In this document: positions 16,580 through 24,534 of the stretch, one piece after another
Numbering within the stretch: the first letter of the stretch is position 1
How the letters are laid out: every line of letters starts with the position of its first letter
Origin: Metabacillus rhizolycopersici
Lineage (GTDB): Bacteria; Bacillota; Bacilli; Bacillales; Bacillaceae
Assembly (NCBI RefSeq): GCF_020075705.1
Contig: NZ_JAIQUM010000038.1
Coordinates: 1 to 54,060, forward strand
Direction of reading: 5' to 3'
DNA: 54,060 bases
Made by a program: the position numbers and the translations under genes
The notes under the pieces: model-generated
Told to the model about the DNA's origin: nothing
What the model saw: only the letters and a program-made list of their open reading frames with translations
The model's database searches: none

Positions 16580-16626
16580 AAAATCCCCATATACCTAGCG
16601 AAGTTAAGCTAGGTATATGGGGATTT
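16580..16626. terminator. Bidirectional terminator between marR and the YjcZ-type gene
   Basis: A perfect 20-bp stem (AAAATCCCCATATACCTAGC and its complement) closes an 8-base loop. It has A-runs and T-runs on both sides and lies between convergent genes. Confidence 0.9.
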
Positions 16627-16661
16627 TCAAATCCTCTTATTTTATCTAAATATCTGTTTAA

Positions 16662-16775
16662 TTAATAGCCACCATAACCGCCAACGAAAGCAGTACCTAC
16701 AATGATAAGTAGGATAAACAATACAACAATTAACGCAAAACTTGAACTATGTCTACGATCATATCCATCGGACAT
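16662..16775 (-). CDS. YjcZ-family sporulation peptide (37 aa)
   Basis: The peptide has a hydrophilic start MSDGYDRRHSSS, one membrane helix FALIVVLFILLIIVGTAFVG and the family's terminal GGYGGY. YjcZ/SscA-type peptides are sporulation-associated; SscA helps coat assembly in B. subtilis. GGAGGTG lies 6 bases upstream of the ATG at 16775. Confidence 0.85.
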   Translation of the reverse strand: MSDGYDRRHSSSFALIVVLFILLIIVGTAFVGGYGGY

Positions 16776-17011
16776 TCTAACACCTCCTTCAAATATGCTC
16801 ATGATAAACTATTCAAAAATAGAGAATACGGAAGAGTTTTTGAAATAAATGGAAAATCTACCTAACAATATGGGATGATGTCTGATTATATGTATTTCGT
16901 TTTCTTTTTTAGATTGCTTTTTATCCATCAAAATTCCGCTTTCTTTAAACGATCTCATACGTTCCTTTACAAGATGGACGGAATACTATGGGAAAGAAAG
17001 GAGAGGGGAAA

Positions 17012-17332
17012 ATGGAAAAGAAAAAAAACGTCAAAACTGATTTTCTTAGTAATGCGCATAAACTAATAGGTGAAGAAGTTGAAGTAATCACATCTGAAGG
17101 GACATATACAGGTACACTTTTATCTGTTGGTAGCGATGTAATTATTTTACGTACAAGAATTAGAGGGCGAATCGTACGATTATTAATCCGACTTGCATTA
17201 ATCGTTGCTTTATTCCGTTTAATCGTCACAGAAAGAAGAAATCCATTTGGGTTTAGATCATCTCACCATGAAGAAGATACCTTCTCACACCATGAAAGAG
17301 ATGAAGACGAAGATGAATTTGAACGACGATAA
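17012..17332 (+). CDS. Small protein with LSm-like N-terminal fold and hydrophobic helix
   Basis: The 106-residue protein has a basic start, then LIGEEVEVITSEGTYTGTLL and VGSDVIIL, a beta-rich pattern like DUF2642/LSm-type spore proteins, then a hydrophobic RLLIRLALIVALFRLIV helix and a charged His/Asp/Glu tail. The ATG at 17012 is chosen over the in-frame ATG at 16988 because AAAGGAGAGGGG precedes it. The function is unknown; a spore role is a guess. Confidence 0.6.
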   Translation: MEKKKNVKTDFLSNAHKLIGEEVEVITSEGTYTGTLLSVGSDVIILRTRIRGRIVRLLIRLALIVALFRLIVTERRNPFGFRSSHHEEDTFSHHERDEDEDEFERR

Positions 17333-17775
17333 AATGCAAAATTGTTTAATATTATTTAGATAATAATCGAAAATATGTAAAATTAATGTAAATGAAGAAG
17401 TTATATAGGTTAATTTTCATTTTAGAAACAGTAAAGAGGTCAAGCGAATGAACATGAAATATTGACTCAAATTCTTCATAAAAAGTCTAAACTCATATAA
17501 TTTTGAGGTTAGACTTTTTATGAATGTCTGCAGCCTTTATCTTGTGGTGAAGAAAAAATATTCTTTCATTAGTATTTATAGTTCTTACACGACCTAAAAG
17601 ATGATCAATGAATCCAGTTATCAAGCTTTTTTTGGAGAGGTTGTCAATTGACTTATGTCGAGTTTTTCCAGCAATCAGGATATGTATTGTTGTTGAGTGA
17701 AGATGTGCAGTAAACCGTAGTTACAAAATAGGGTTGATTCCAAAACGATAAAAGGTTAAAGGAATATGATCTTCA
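17333..17775. other. Intergenic region before uppP, terminator only
   Basis: Between the LSm-like gene and uppP (convergent) I see only the terminator at 17471-17525. The remaining 250 bp contain no open frame with a ribosome site and no recognised repeat. Confidence 0.5.
17471..17525. terminator. Long bidirectional hairpin terminator
   Basis: ATTCTTCATAAAAAGTCTAA pairs with the downstream TTAGACTTTTTATGAAT arm, with one CTC/GAG extension and a mismatch, around a 10-base loop. It lies between convergent genes. Confidence 0.8.
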
Positions 17776-18555
17776 TTAAAAAAGTTTTAGTTGTTGCAGG
17801 ACAATAATAACACCACCAAGAACCCACACATAAACTGCGAAGATTTTTAGGGACTGTCGTTTTACAAATGAAATCATGAATCTAACGGCAAGATAGCCAA
17901 AAAACGCTGACGCTAACGTTGCAACTAGCATAGAAAAAAGACTTAGTTGTGGCACATCACCTGTTAATACATCTTTCAACTGAAAAATAACTCCACCACA
18001 AATGGCTGGAATTGAAAGTAAAAATGAAAAATAGGCAGCAGCTTCTTTATCCATTTTTCGAATTAGTGCACCGACGATTGTCATACCTGATCTAGAAATT
18101 GCAGGGAAAATAGCGAAAGCTTGAAAGCTCCCAATAAAGAATGAATCAAAAAGGGAGAGGTCGTCTATCTTTTTTGCACCATTCTTTATTGAATCTGCAA
18201 ACCATAAAAATAGTCCAGTAACAAGAAATTCCCAACCAATTGTCATACCTGTTTTTGAGATTTCATCAAAAAAATCACTAAATAATACACCAGCGAATAC
18301 TGCCGGAATCGTTCCGACTACTAGTAAAGCTGTCATTCGACTAAGCGGTTTTTTGACTAAATTTATAATAATGTCTTTGTAAAAAACGAGTAATGCAATA
18401 AGAGTACCGATATGAAGCATTGTATCTAAAAAGAGGCCTGCTTCTTCTAATCCGAAAAGTTTTCTCCCAAGATAAAGATGTCCAGTACTACTTATTGGAA
18501 TAAACTCCGTTAATCCTTGTATGATCCCTAGTATTAAAGCCTGGAGCCAATCCAT
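17776..18555 (-). CDS. uppP: Undecaprenyl-diphosphatase UppP (BacA family)
   Basis: The 259-residue polytopic membrane enzyme removes a phosphate from undecaprenyl pyrophosphate so that the lipid carrier can be reused for peptidoglycan and teichoic acid synthesis; it also gives bacitracin tolerance. The two catalytic regions are present: QGLTEFIPISSTGHLYLG (residues 14-31) and PAISRSGMTIVGAL. Length is normal (about 260-275). GGGAGG lies upstream of the ATG. It is a single gene. Confidence 0.95.
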   Translation of the reverse strand: MDWLQALILGIIQGLTEFIPISSTGHLYLGRKLFGLEEAGLFLDTMLHIGTLIALLVFYKDIIINLVKKPLSRMTALLVVGTIPAVFAGVLFSDFFDEISKTGMTIGWEFLVTGLFLWFADSIKNGAKKIDDLSLFDSFFIGSFQAFAIFPAISRSGMTIVGALIRKMDKEAAAYFSFLLSIPAICGGVIFQLKDVLTGDVPQLSLFSMLVATLASAFFGYLAVRFMISFVKRQSLKIFAVYVWVLGGVIIVLQQLKLF

Positions 18556-18747
18556 TTATTCATTCCTCCCTTATAGATATAGCTATGGTTGTCTATATCT
18601 ATGAATATGTGTCCTACATAGGATGGTAGAACTTGAGAGTGAAATTGATGAATAATTATCGAAGGGATTATGGATTTAGATTATTGTGCAGGAAAAAGTC
18701 CACCGATGCAAATGGAGTTAAATAATTCAAAAAGTGGTAAAAATCTA

Positions 18748-18777
18748 TTGACAGATAACTTAGACTACACTTATGAT
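18748..18777 (+). promoter_or_regulatory. Sigma-A promoter for the riboswitch-terC unit
   Basis: TTGACA, an 18-base spacer and TATGAT lie about 20-25 bases before the start of the riboswitch aptamer. Confidence 0.7.
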
Positions 18778-18794
18778 AGTAGTAAGTTAATATT

Positions 18795-18945
18795 CTTCTT
18801 CAAAGGGGAGTAGCGTTCAGGGGAAATCCCTGAAAACAAGGTCGTCATTTCGTGGATTTTATCCTCCGGCTTTGTTAGCATGTTCGGTTCTATTACACAT
18901 GTTCAGCAAGACCTTTGCCTTAGGTGGCAAAGGTCTTTTTGTGTT
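18795..18945 (+). promoter_or_regulatory. yybP-ykoY (Mn2+) riboswitch with terminator
   Basis: The leader contains the typical yybP-ykoY pieces: AAAGGGGAGTAGC, the AAGGTCGTCA segment, CCTCCGGC and a terminator hairpin AAGACCTTTGCC/GGCAAAGGTCTT followed by T residues (18908-18940). This class senses Mn2+ and in B. subtilis sits before ykoY. Mn2+ binding is expected to favour antitermination and so expression of the TerC gene. Confidence 0.9.
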
Positions 18946-18999
18946 GTCCTATAGCTACTTAAGGTTTAAGGAGAAAAAAGAGCTATAGGGGGAGAAAAA

Positions 19000-19800
19000 A
19001 TGGATGTATCTTTATTGTTAGAGTATGGTTGGGTTTTACTTATTCTTGTCGCTCTTGAAGGAATTTTAGCAGCTGACAATGCCCTTGTTATGGCAGTTAT
19101 GGTCAAACATTTACCAGAAGAGCAGAGGAAAAAAGCTTTATTTTATGGGTTAGCGGGTGCGTTGATCTTACGATTAGGTTCATTATTTTTAATTTCATTC
19201 TTAGTTAATGTATGGCAGGTACAGGCAATCGGTGCTATTTACTTACTATACATTTCGATTAATCATATCATTAAGAAGCATGTGCTTAAAAAGAATGAAC
19301 ATGAGAAAAAGGTGAAAAAGCAATCTGGTTTCTGGGGGACTGTTTTGAAAGTAGAACTTGCAGACATTGCATTTGCTGTGGATTCAATCTTGGCTGCAGT
19401 TGCGTTAGCCGTTACGTTACCAGCAACTAATCTTCCTGCAATCGGTGGATTAGATGGCGGACAATTTCTTGTCATCTTGGCTGGTGGGCTAATCGGGGTT
19501 GTGATTATGCGATTTGCGGCTACTTATTTTGTTAAACTCCTTAAGAAAAGACCAAATCTTGAAACAGCTGCTTTTCTCATTGTTGGCTGGGTAGGTGTAA
19601 AACTTGCGCTATACACGTTATCACACCCACAAATTGACATCGTGTCAAAACACTTTATTGAATCGGCAACGTGGAAAGCTATTTTCTGGATTGTTCTTGC
19701 TGGAATTGCCGTTGGGGGTTGGTTCTTCTCAAAGAATAAAAACGATGATGAAGATTCAGATGAAAATCAGCAATCAATGAAAAAAGTAGAATACCGCTAA
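19000..19800 (+). CDS. TerC-family Mn2+ exporter (YkoY/YceF type)
   Basis: The 266-residue integral membrane protein has the TerC hallmark acidic helices LVALEGILAADNALVMAVMV (residues 16-35) and VELADIAFAVDSILAAVALA. In B. subtilis the TerC proteins MeeF (YceF) and MeeY (YkoY) export Mn2+, in part to metallate secreted enzymes. The Mn2+ riboswitch directly upstream agrees with this role. A GGGGGAGAAAAA ribosome region precedes the ATG. The C-terminus is acidic and hydrophilic. Confidence 0.92.
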   Translation: MDVSLLLEYGWVLLILVALEGILAADNALVMAVMVKHLPEEQRKKALFYGLAGALILRLGSLFLISFLVNVWQVQAIGAIYLLYISINHIIKKHVLKKNEHEKKVKKQSGFWGTVLKVELADIAFAVDSILAAVALAVTLPATNLPAIGGLDGGQFLVILAGGLIGVVIMRFAATYFVKLLKKRPNLETAAFLIVGWVGVKLALYTLSHPQIDIVSKHFIESATWKAIFWIVLAGIAVGGWFFSKNKNDDEDSDENQQSMKKVEYR

Positions 19801-19817
19801 TTTAGCGGATTGATTAG

Positions 19818-19852
19818 AAGACGTTTGGTAATCAATTTCCAAACGTCTTTTT
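19818..19852 (+). terminator. Terminator after terC
   Basis: AAGACGTTTGG pairs with CCAAACGTCTT, followed by TTTTTG. Confidence 0.85.
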
Positions 19853-19886
19853 GTCGATAAGAAAACATAAATCTTTGTGCTGTGAA

Positions 19887-20030
19887 TTAGTTAGTGCATG
19901 ACATCCAGTTCCAGTTCTTTTGTTCTTGTTTAGGATGATGGTTAAGAAGGCTTAGAAGTGTTACTAAATCATCTCGTTTCAAGATTGTTGGATATTCATG
20001 TAAACTAATCAAAAAATCAGTTAATTCCAT
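19887..20030 (-). CDS. Possible small protein (47 aa)
   Basis: The minus-strand frame reads MELTDFLISLHEYPTILKRD with about 27 further residues and ends NWNWMSCTN. The composition looks protein-like: an amphipathic helix pattern and few rare residues. However, no ribosome site precedes the ATG, and an in-frame stop lies seven codons upstream. It may be a remnant or a weakly translated gene. No family is recognised. Confidence 0.35.
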   Translation of the reverse strand: MELTDFLISLHEYPTILKRDDLVTLLSLLNHHPKQEQKNWNWMSCTN

Positions 20031-20473
20031 TTCAAATGTGTAACATATTTAAGGTCTATATACCTATGTTTTGGTATTTGATAAAATTATTCATTCAACA
20101 CCCCTAATATGGATAGAAGGTTCGTAACAATGTAGTGAATGAAGATAAAATACTTAAAAAGATAAAAAAGGGGGGAGTATGTGTAGTTATGATTTTTAAA
20201 GCGAGGATAAGGATTTAGTGCTGTGAAGGGAACTGTATAAAAATTCCTACCTTGTTAAATCATTGTTTTAATTGTCAAAACACTATTTCATTTATTTACT
20301 TGAATATGTAAATCGACTTTAATTTAAAGTAGGTATATAGTCTGTAATTTTGTAATATTTGTCTTAGTTTTGTTGAAAACAGGAAAGATAGTTTCATAAT
20401 TCTTCCTTTGCGAACCCTATTTAATTTAGCTATGATAGACGAAGTAATATAGGGGAAACAGAGGTGAACACAG
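20031..20473. other. sigI upstream region
   Basis: No gene is seen in these 440 bp. Two stretches have a C-rich block followed by CG-A as in sigma-I promoters: ACACCCC (20098-20104) with TTCGTAA downstream, and AACCCTA (20415-20421) with GACGAAG about 20 bases later, just upstream of sigI. Sigma-I is known to read its own promoter in B. subtilis, but neither match is close enough to be sure. Confidence 0.3.
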
Positions 20474-21220
20474 GTGCTTAGCCTTTTGTTTAAAGGAGAT
20501 AAGAAAAAACGAACGCTAGAAGAAACGGTTCTCTTAATTCAAAAAGGTGATAAAGAATTACAAAACCAATTAATTGAACAATATAAACCGTTCGTTGCGA
20601 AAACAGTATCATCTGTTTGTAAACGATATATAACTGAAAATGATGATGAATTTAGTATTGGTCTAATTGCATTTAATGATGCAATCGAAAAATATTCAAC
20701 TGATAAGGGAAGTTCATTATTTGCTTTTGCTGAATTAGTTATTAAGCGAAAAGTAATTGACTATATTCGCAAGGAAGCACGTCAACCTTATACAATAAAT
20801 TTCGAACTTCAGGAGCATGAAGAAGGAGAATTCTCTCAAAGTAAAATTGAGTCGGATTTATCGATTGATGAATATACGAAAATGATTGAACAAGAACATC
20901 GCAAAGAGGAGATTACTTTTTTTCAACATTGTTTACAAGATTTCAAATTAACATTTGCTGAAATTGTTGAACAATCTCCAAAACATTATGATGCGAGACA
21001 AAATGCGATAAGAGTCGCAACAAAATTGGTTGAAGATGACGAATTAAGGGAGTTCCTTTTCAATAAGAAGCAGCTTCCTGTAAAACAGCTTGAAGCAAAA
21101 GTTGCAGTAAGTCGTAAGACAATTGAGAGAAATAGAAAATATATTATTGCAATGGCCATCATTCTGTCCGGGGATTTCGTCTATTTAAAAGATTATATAA
21201 AAGGGGTGCTACACTCATGA
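20474..21220 (+). CDS. sigI: RNA polymerase sigma factor SigI
   Basis: The 248-residue alternative sigma factor governs heat and cell-wall stress genes in Bacillus. The region-2-like part holds LIEQYKPFVAKTVSSVCKRY, DDEFSIGLIAFNDAIEKY and AFAELVIKRKVIDYIRKE; the divergent C-terminal part has VAVSRKTIERNRKYIIAMAI as region 4-like HTH. Start is a GTG at 20474 with AGAGGTG upstream. Its last four bases overlap the start of rsgI, the standard sigI-rsgI arrangement with coupled translation. Confidence 0.95.
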   Translation: MLSLLFKGDKKKRTLEETVLLIQKGDKELQNQLIEQYKPFVAKTVSSVCKRYITENDDEFSIGLIAFNDAIEKYSTDKGSSLFAFAELVIKRKVIDYIRKEARQPYTINFELQEHEEGEFSQSKIESDLSIDEYTKMIEQEHRKEEITFFQHCLQDFKLTFAEIVEQSPKHYDARQNAIRVATKLVEDDELREFLFNKKQLPVKQLEAKVAVSRKTIERNRKYIIAMAIILSGDFVYLKDYIKGVLHS

Positions 21221-22545
21221 AAATAGGGGTCGTCGTAGAATATAATGATGACTTTGTAACACTACTTACCCCAGATGGGCAATTTTTAAAAGCTAATAAT
21301 AAAGAGGGTAATTATGAATTAGGGGAAGAAATTTCTTTTTTTCCTTTAATGGATGAACGTGAAGACGCAGCAACAAGAACAACTAGAGCAAAGAACAGAA
21401 GCATTTCTGATTATTTCAAACTTCGCAAAGCTAGAGTAGGTGTTTTATCTGTACTTGCAATCATGGTTTTTATGATATCTTTCCTACCTTTTTTTAACAG
21501 TGATAAAGTGTACGCCTATATGTCTATCGATATTAATCCTAGCTTCGAAATTGGGATAGATGATCAATTAAAAGTCATTTCTCTTGAGCCTTTGAATGAA
21601 GAAGCAGAAAAGCTTTTAGAAATGCTTCCTGAATGGGAAAATAAACAGTTTGATGAAATCGTTACTGCGATTGTTGCTGCTTCTAAATCAGAGGGCTACG
21701 TTTATCCAGGTAAGGAAATTGTGATTACAACAGTAATTAACGAAAAAGATAAAAACGTACAAACAGAGCTAGAAGAAAATATTGATGAGATTCGTACCTC
21801 ATATGAAAATGAGGAAATGCTCGTTAACACGATTGAATCTGATACAGAAACAAGAGAAAAGGCTCAAAAACTAGGAGTATCTACAGGTAAGTACTTAAGG
21901 CTTCAAGAGAAAGCAAAAGCTACTGATGATTCGAAAGAAGATGAAATAAAGCCTGTTGAAAAGGAAAATCAATCTGAAGATAACTCTACAACAAACAAAG
22001 CAAATAATAGTTCTTCCTCTCCTAATTCTGCAAATGATAATAGTCAACCTGTTAAGGAAACAATAAATTCTGACACAAAAGAAAAGCTTCAAGAAGCAAC
22101 GAACAAGTTACAAGAGAACTCAAAAAATAATAACAATGAAAAAAATCAGGAAGAAAATAAGCAAAAACAACAAAATCAACAAAATCAACAAAATCAACAA
22201 AATCAACAAAATCAACAAAATCAACAAAATCAACAAAATCAACAAAATCAATATATAAAAGAAGAAAAGGAAAAGAAGAAAGAGGAAAAAAACAGCAAAG
22301 ACTATAGAAACAATAAAGATGACCGAGACGATTGGGATGATCGAGACAATCGAAACAAACCGAGTGACCGAGATGATTGGGATAATCGAGACAAACGGAA
22401 TGCTCGAGATGATCGAGAAGATTGGGATAATCGAGACAAACGGAATGACCGAGATGATCGAGAAGATTGGGATAATCGAGACAAATGGAATGACCGAGAT
22501 GATCGAAACAAGCGAGATAACCGAGAAGACGAAGATGATGATTGA
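21217..22545 (+). CDS. rsgI: Anti-sigma-I factor RsgI
   Basis: The 442-residue membrane protein has a cytoplasmic SigI-binding domain (1-55; GVVVEYNDDFVTLLTPDGQF), a basic juxtamembrane part, one helix (about 74-93) and the conserved outer domain YAYMSIDINPSFEIGID, containing the Asn107-Pro108 bond that is self-cleaved in characterised RsgI proteins. The outer tail is unusual: an Asn/Ser/Glu linker, nine QQN triplets, a KEEKEKKKEEKN stretch and then Arg/Asp-rich 15-residue repeats to the end. No sugar-binding module of the clostridial kind is present. The repeats make length variation between strains likely. Confidence 0.93.
   Translation: MKIGVVVEYNDDFVTLLTPDGQFLKANNKEGNYELGEEISFFPLMDEREDAATRTTRAKNRSISDYFKLRKARVGVLSVLAIMVFMISFLPFFNSDKVYAYMSIDINPSFEIGIDDQLKVISLEPLNEEAEKLLEMLPEWENKQFDEIVTAIVAASKSEGYVYPGKEIVITTVINEKDKNVQTELEENIDEIRTSYENEEMLVNTIESDTETREKAQKLGVSTGKYLRLQEKAKATDDSKEDEIKPVEKENQSEDNSTTNKANNSSSSPNSANDNSQPVKETINSDTKEKLQEATNKLQENSKNNNNEKNQEENKQKQQNQQNQQNQQNQQNQQNQQNQQNQQNQYIKEEKEKKKEEKNSKDYRNNKDDRDDWDDRDNRNKPSDRDDWDNRDKRNARDDREDWDNRDKRNDRDDREDWDNRDKWNDRDDRNKRDNREDEDDD
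22168..22251 (+). repeat. Nine tandem copies of CAACAAAAT within rsgI
   Basis: Nine perfect 9-bp units (22168-22248) plus CAA encode (Gln-Gln-Asn)9-Gln. Gain or loss of units keeps the reading frame, so it would change only the length of the RsgI linker. Confidence 0.95.
22320..22538 (+). repeat. 45-bp tandem repeats encoding the Arg/Asp tail of RsgI
   Basis: Units of 45 bp encode DRDDREDWDNRDKRN with small changes. Two adjacent units (about 22402-22491) are nearly identical and the outer ones are more diverged, as expected of a repeat that grows and shrinks by recombination. Confidence 0.85.
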
Positions 22546-22581
22546 TTTTCTATAAGGGAAAATCATTAGAATAAAATTTTG

Positions 22582-22610
22582 AAAAGGCTGATCAAGCGAT
22601 CAGCCTTTTT
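22582..22610. terminator. Bidirectional terminator between rsgI and the SASP gene
   Basis: AAAAGGCTGATC-aagc-GATCAGCCTTTTT forms a perfect 12-bp stem between convergent genes. Confidence 0.9.
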
Positions 22611-22616
22611 GCCATT

Positions 22617-22817
22617 CTATTCAGTTTTCTGTCCGTTTAATTGCGATTGTGCTTGAGCGACTAATCGTTTTGTAATTTCTCCGCCAACAGATCCGTTTGA
22701 CCGAGCTACAGTATCTGATCCTAAGTTAACACCAAATTCCGCCGCGATTTCATATTTAATTTGATCCAGAGCTTGTTCAATCCCTGGTACAAGTAACTTA
22801 TTACTACTTCTAACCAT
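22617..22817 (-). CDS. sspD: Alpha/beta-type small acid-soluble spore protein
   Basis: The 66-residue protein has both SASP signatures: the GPR protease site region [19 protein letters not shown] and the C-terminal [20 protein letters not shown]. It coats and protects spore DNA, and is degraded on germination. The ATG at 22817 follows AAGGGGTG; the longer open frame is ignored. The symbol sspD rests on position next to sigI-rsgI as in B. subtilis, since alpha/beta SASPs are too alike to tell apart by sequence alone. Confidence 0.88.
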   Translation of the reverse strand: MVRSSNKLLVPGIEQALDQIKYEIAAEFGVNLGSDTVARSNGSVGGEITKRLVAQAQSQLNGQKTE

Positions 22818-23343
22818 GTAGACACCCCTTAAAATGAATTTGAAAAAACTGACAGCAAAGACGTAAGTCATAAAATCGTGAAAAGCTTGCCTCATGTCTT
22901 AAATGAATTGGTCAGCCTTACACATAAGATTTCATTCAAAAGGATTTTCTATACTGGTAATGTTTAGAATAAGGGGAATAATAATTTCGTCATCTGAGTG
23001 CGTGTTAATTGGATTGACAATATGACACCTCTGTTTGGTATACCTTAAATGAATAGAATGACCGACATATTATGAAACCTACGTCATATGCTTCTATTGG
23101 AAAGTAGACAAATTAAAGGTTTTTTCGTTGTAAATTGAAAGTTAATTTTATCTCATATTAACCGATCTCCCATACCTCAAGATTTAAGAAAAGCATGGGA
23201 GATCGGTACGGGATAACTGTAATGAACTGATAAGTCTCGCTCTATCTATAATAAGTACTCTCTCCTTGCAAATTCGCAAAAATAGTACTTATAATTTATT
23301 TATTACAATACAAGTTCAAATGAGATTAAATGTGGAGGTAAAT
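22818..23343. other. Intergenic region upstream of htpX
   Basis: The region holds the SASP promoter side and the htpX leader. Apart from the family-2-like inverted repeat at 23155-23245 I see no gene or clear regulatory site. A TTGACA at 23013-23018 has no good -10 partner. Confidence 0.4.
23155..23245. repeat. Diverged family-2 palindromic repeat
   Basis: ACCGATCTCCCAT (23161-23173) is perfectly complementary to ATGGGAGATCGGT (23195-23207). The right part, GGGATAACTG...GATAAGTCTCGCT, matches the family-2 copy at 40691-40830. The outer ends are not recognisable. Confidence 0.55.
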
Positions 23344-24222
23344 ATGGCCAAGCGTATTTTTCTTTTTCTTTTGTCAAATATACTTGTTATAACAACGATT
23401 GGAATTGTTCTATCTCTGTTAAATATCTCTCCATATCAATCGCTAAATGGTAATCTTGATTTAGTAAACTTACTTATTTTCAGTGCTGTTATTGGGTTTA
23501 CAGGGTCGTTTATCTCACTTGCGATGTCTCGGTGGATGGCAAAAATGATGATGGGGGTACAAGTATTAAATCCTTCAGCGTCTCTTTCGCCAATTGAGCG
23601 GGAGTTAGTTGAAAGAGTGCATCGTTTATCTAGAGCAGCAGGATTAACGAAAATGCCTCAGGTTGGAATTTATCAGTCTTCTGAAGTAAATGCCTTTGCG
23701 ACAGGCCCATCTAAACGTCGCTCACTTGTCGCTGTTTCTACAGGTCTATTACATGAAATGGATGACGATGCAATTGAAGGAGTAGTTGCACATGAGATTG
23801 CGCATATCTCAAATGGCGATATGGTAACAATGACCTTATTACAAGGAATCGTTAATACGTTCGTGGTGTTTTTGGCTCGGATTGCAGCGTGGCTAGTTTC
23901 TCGCTTCGTAAGGGAAGATTTAGCACCAATCGTTCATTTTGTTGCCGTGATTATTTTTCAGTTGGTCTTTTCCATTTTAGGAAGCCTTGTCGTCTTCGCC
24001 TTCTCTAGATATCGTGAATTTCATGCAGATAGAGGTGGTGCGGATTTAGCAGGTAAGGACAAAATGATTCACGCGCTTCGCTCATTAAAACATTATACTG
24101 GGCGCATAAGGGATGATCAAACATCATTAGCATCGTTGAAAATTACTAGTAAAAAAGGTATGTCTTTATTTTCAACGCATCCGGATTTAGATGATCGGAT
24201 CAGTCGGTTAGAAGCAAAATAA
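23344..24222 (+). CDS. htpX: Membrane zinc protease HtpX (M48B)
   Basis: The 292-residue membrane protease degrades misfolded membrane proteins under heat or envelope stress. Two N-terminal helices (4-26 and 39-62) precede the zinc motif HEIAH (150-154), two further helices follow, and the third ligand Glu lies in the [15 protein letters not shown] segment. Start at the ATG at 23344 with GGAGGTAAAT upstream; the frame is open from 23266 without a ribosome site. It precedes ktrD, as ykrL-ykrM do in B. subtilis. Confidence 0.95.
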   Translation: MAKRIFLFLLSNILVITTIGIVLSLLNISPYQSLNGNLDLVNLLIFSAVIGFTGSFISLAMSRWMAKMMMGVQVLNPSASLSPIERELVERVHRLSRAAGLTKMPQVGIYQSSEVNAFATGPSKRRSLVAVSTGLLHEMDDDAIEGVVAHEIAHISNGDMVTMTLLQGIVNTFVVFLARIAAWLVSRFVREDLAPIVHFVAVIIFQLVFSILGSLVVFAFSRYREFHADRGGADLAGKDKMIHALRSLKHYTGRIRDDQTSLASLKITSKKGMSLFSTHPDLDDRISRLEAK

Positions 24223-24236
24223 TAGAAAAGGGATGG

Positions 24237-24274
24237 CTCTTAGGTGTTAAAGACTTATGAGTCATCCCTTTTTT
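24237..24274 (+). terminator. Terminator after htpX
   Basis: AAAGGGATGGCTC pairs with GAGTCATCCCTTT (one G-T type mismatch), followed by T residues. Confidence 0.85.
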
Positions 24275-24301
24275 CTTTGAAGAAATTTATAGGTAAATAC
24301 T

Positions 24302-24362
24302 ACCTTCTACTCATTTGCGCCTTATGCCATGCCTGAGGCTGATCAAGGTCCTTGCGCTTTTC
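24302..24362 (+). repeat. Truncated family-1 repeat
   Basis: ACCTTCTACTCATTTGCGCC then CTTATGCC and GAGGCTGATCAAGGTCCTTGCGCTTTTC match the right half of family-1 elements. The left half is missing. Confidence 0.7.
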
Positions 24363-24534
24363 ATATACATAAGTCTAAAACTTAAGAGTGAATGATCATA
24401 TATTTCTAATTTCGATGATTTATGCAAATGCCCTTTAATTTTGCTTTGGTTTTCTTTATTATATAGGACATGGATTATTTATCCTGGCGTGAATACGCCA
24501 CCATAGAGTTTTGTAAGATTGGAATGAAAATGAA

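Noticed and set aside
22168..22538. Regularly repeated DNA that might be taken for a CRISPR array
   Set aside because: The repeats are contiguous in-frame tandem units without spacers and encode the RsgI tail.
22120..22566. 148-codon open frame antisense to rsgI with Ile/Ser/Val-rich repeats
   Set aside because: It is the complement of the RsgI repeats, has no ribosome site, and its length follows from the biased repeat composition.
24280..24534. c-di-AMP (ydaO) riboswitch before the K+ transporter
   Set aside because: None of the class landmarks are present; the region holds a truncated repeat and a short AT-rich leader only.
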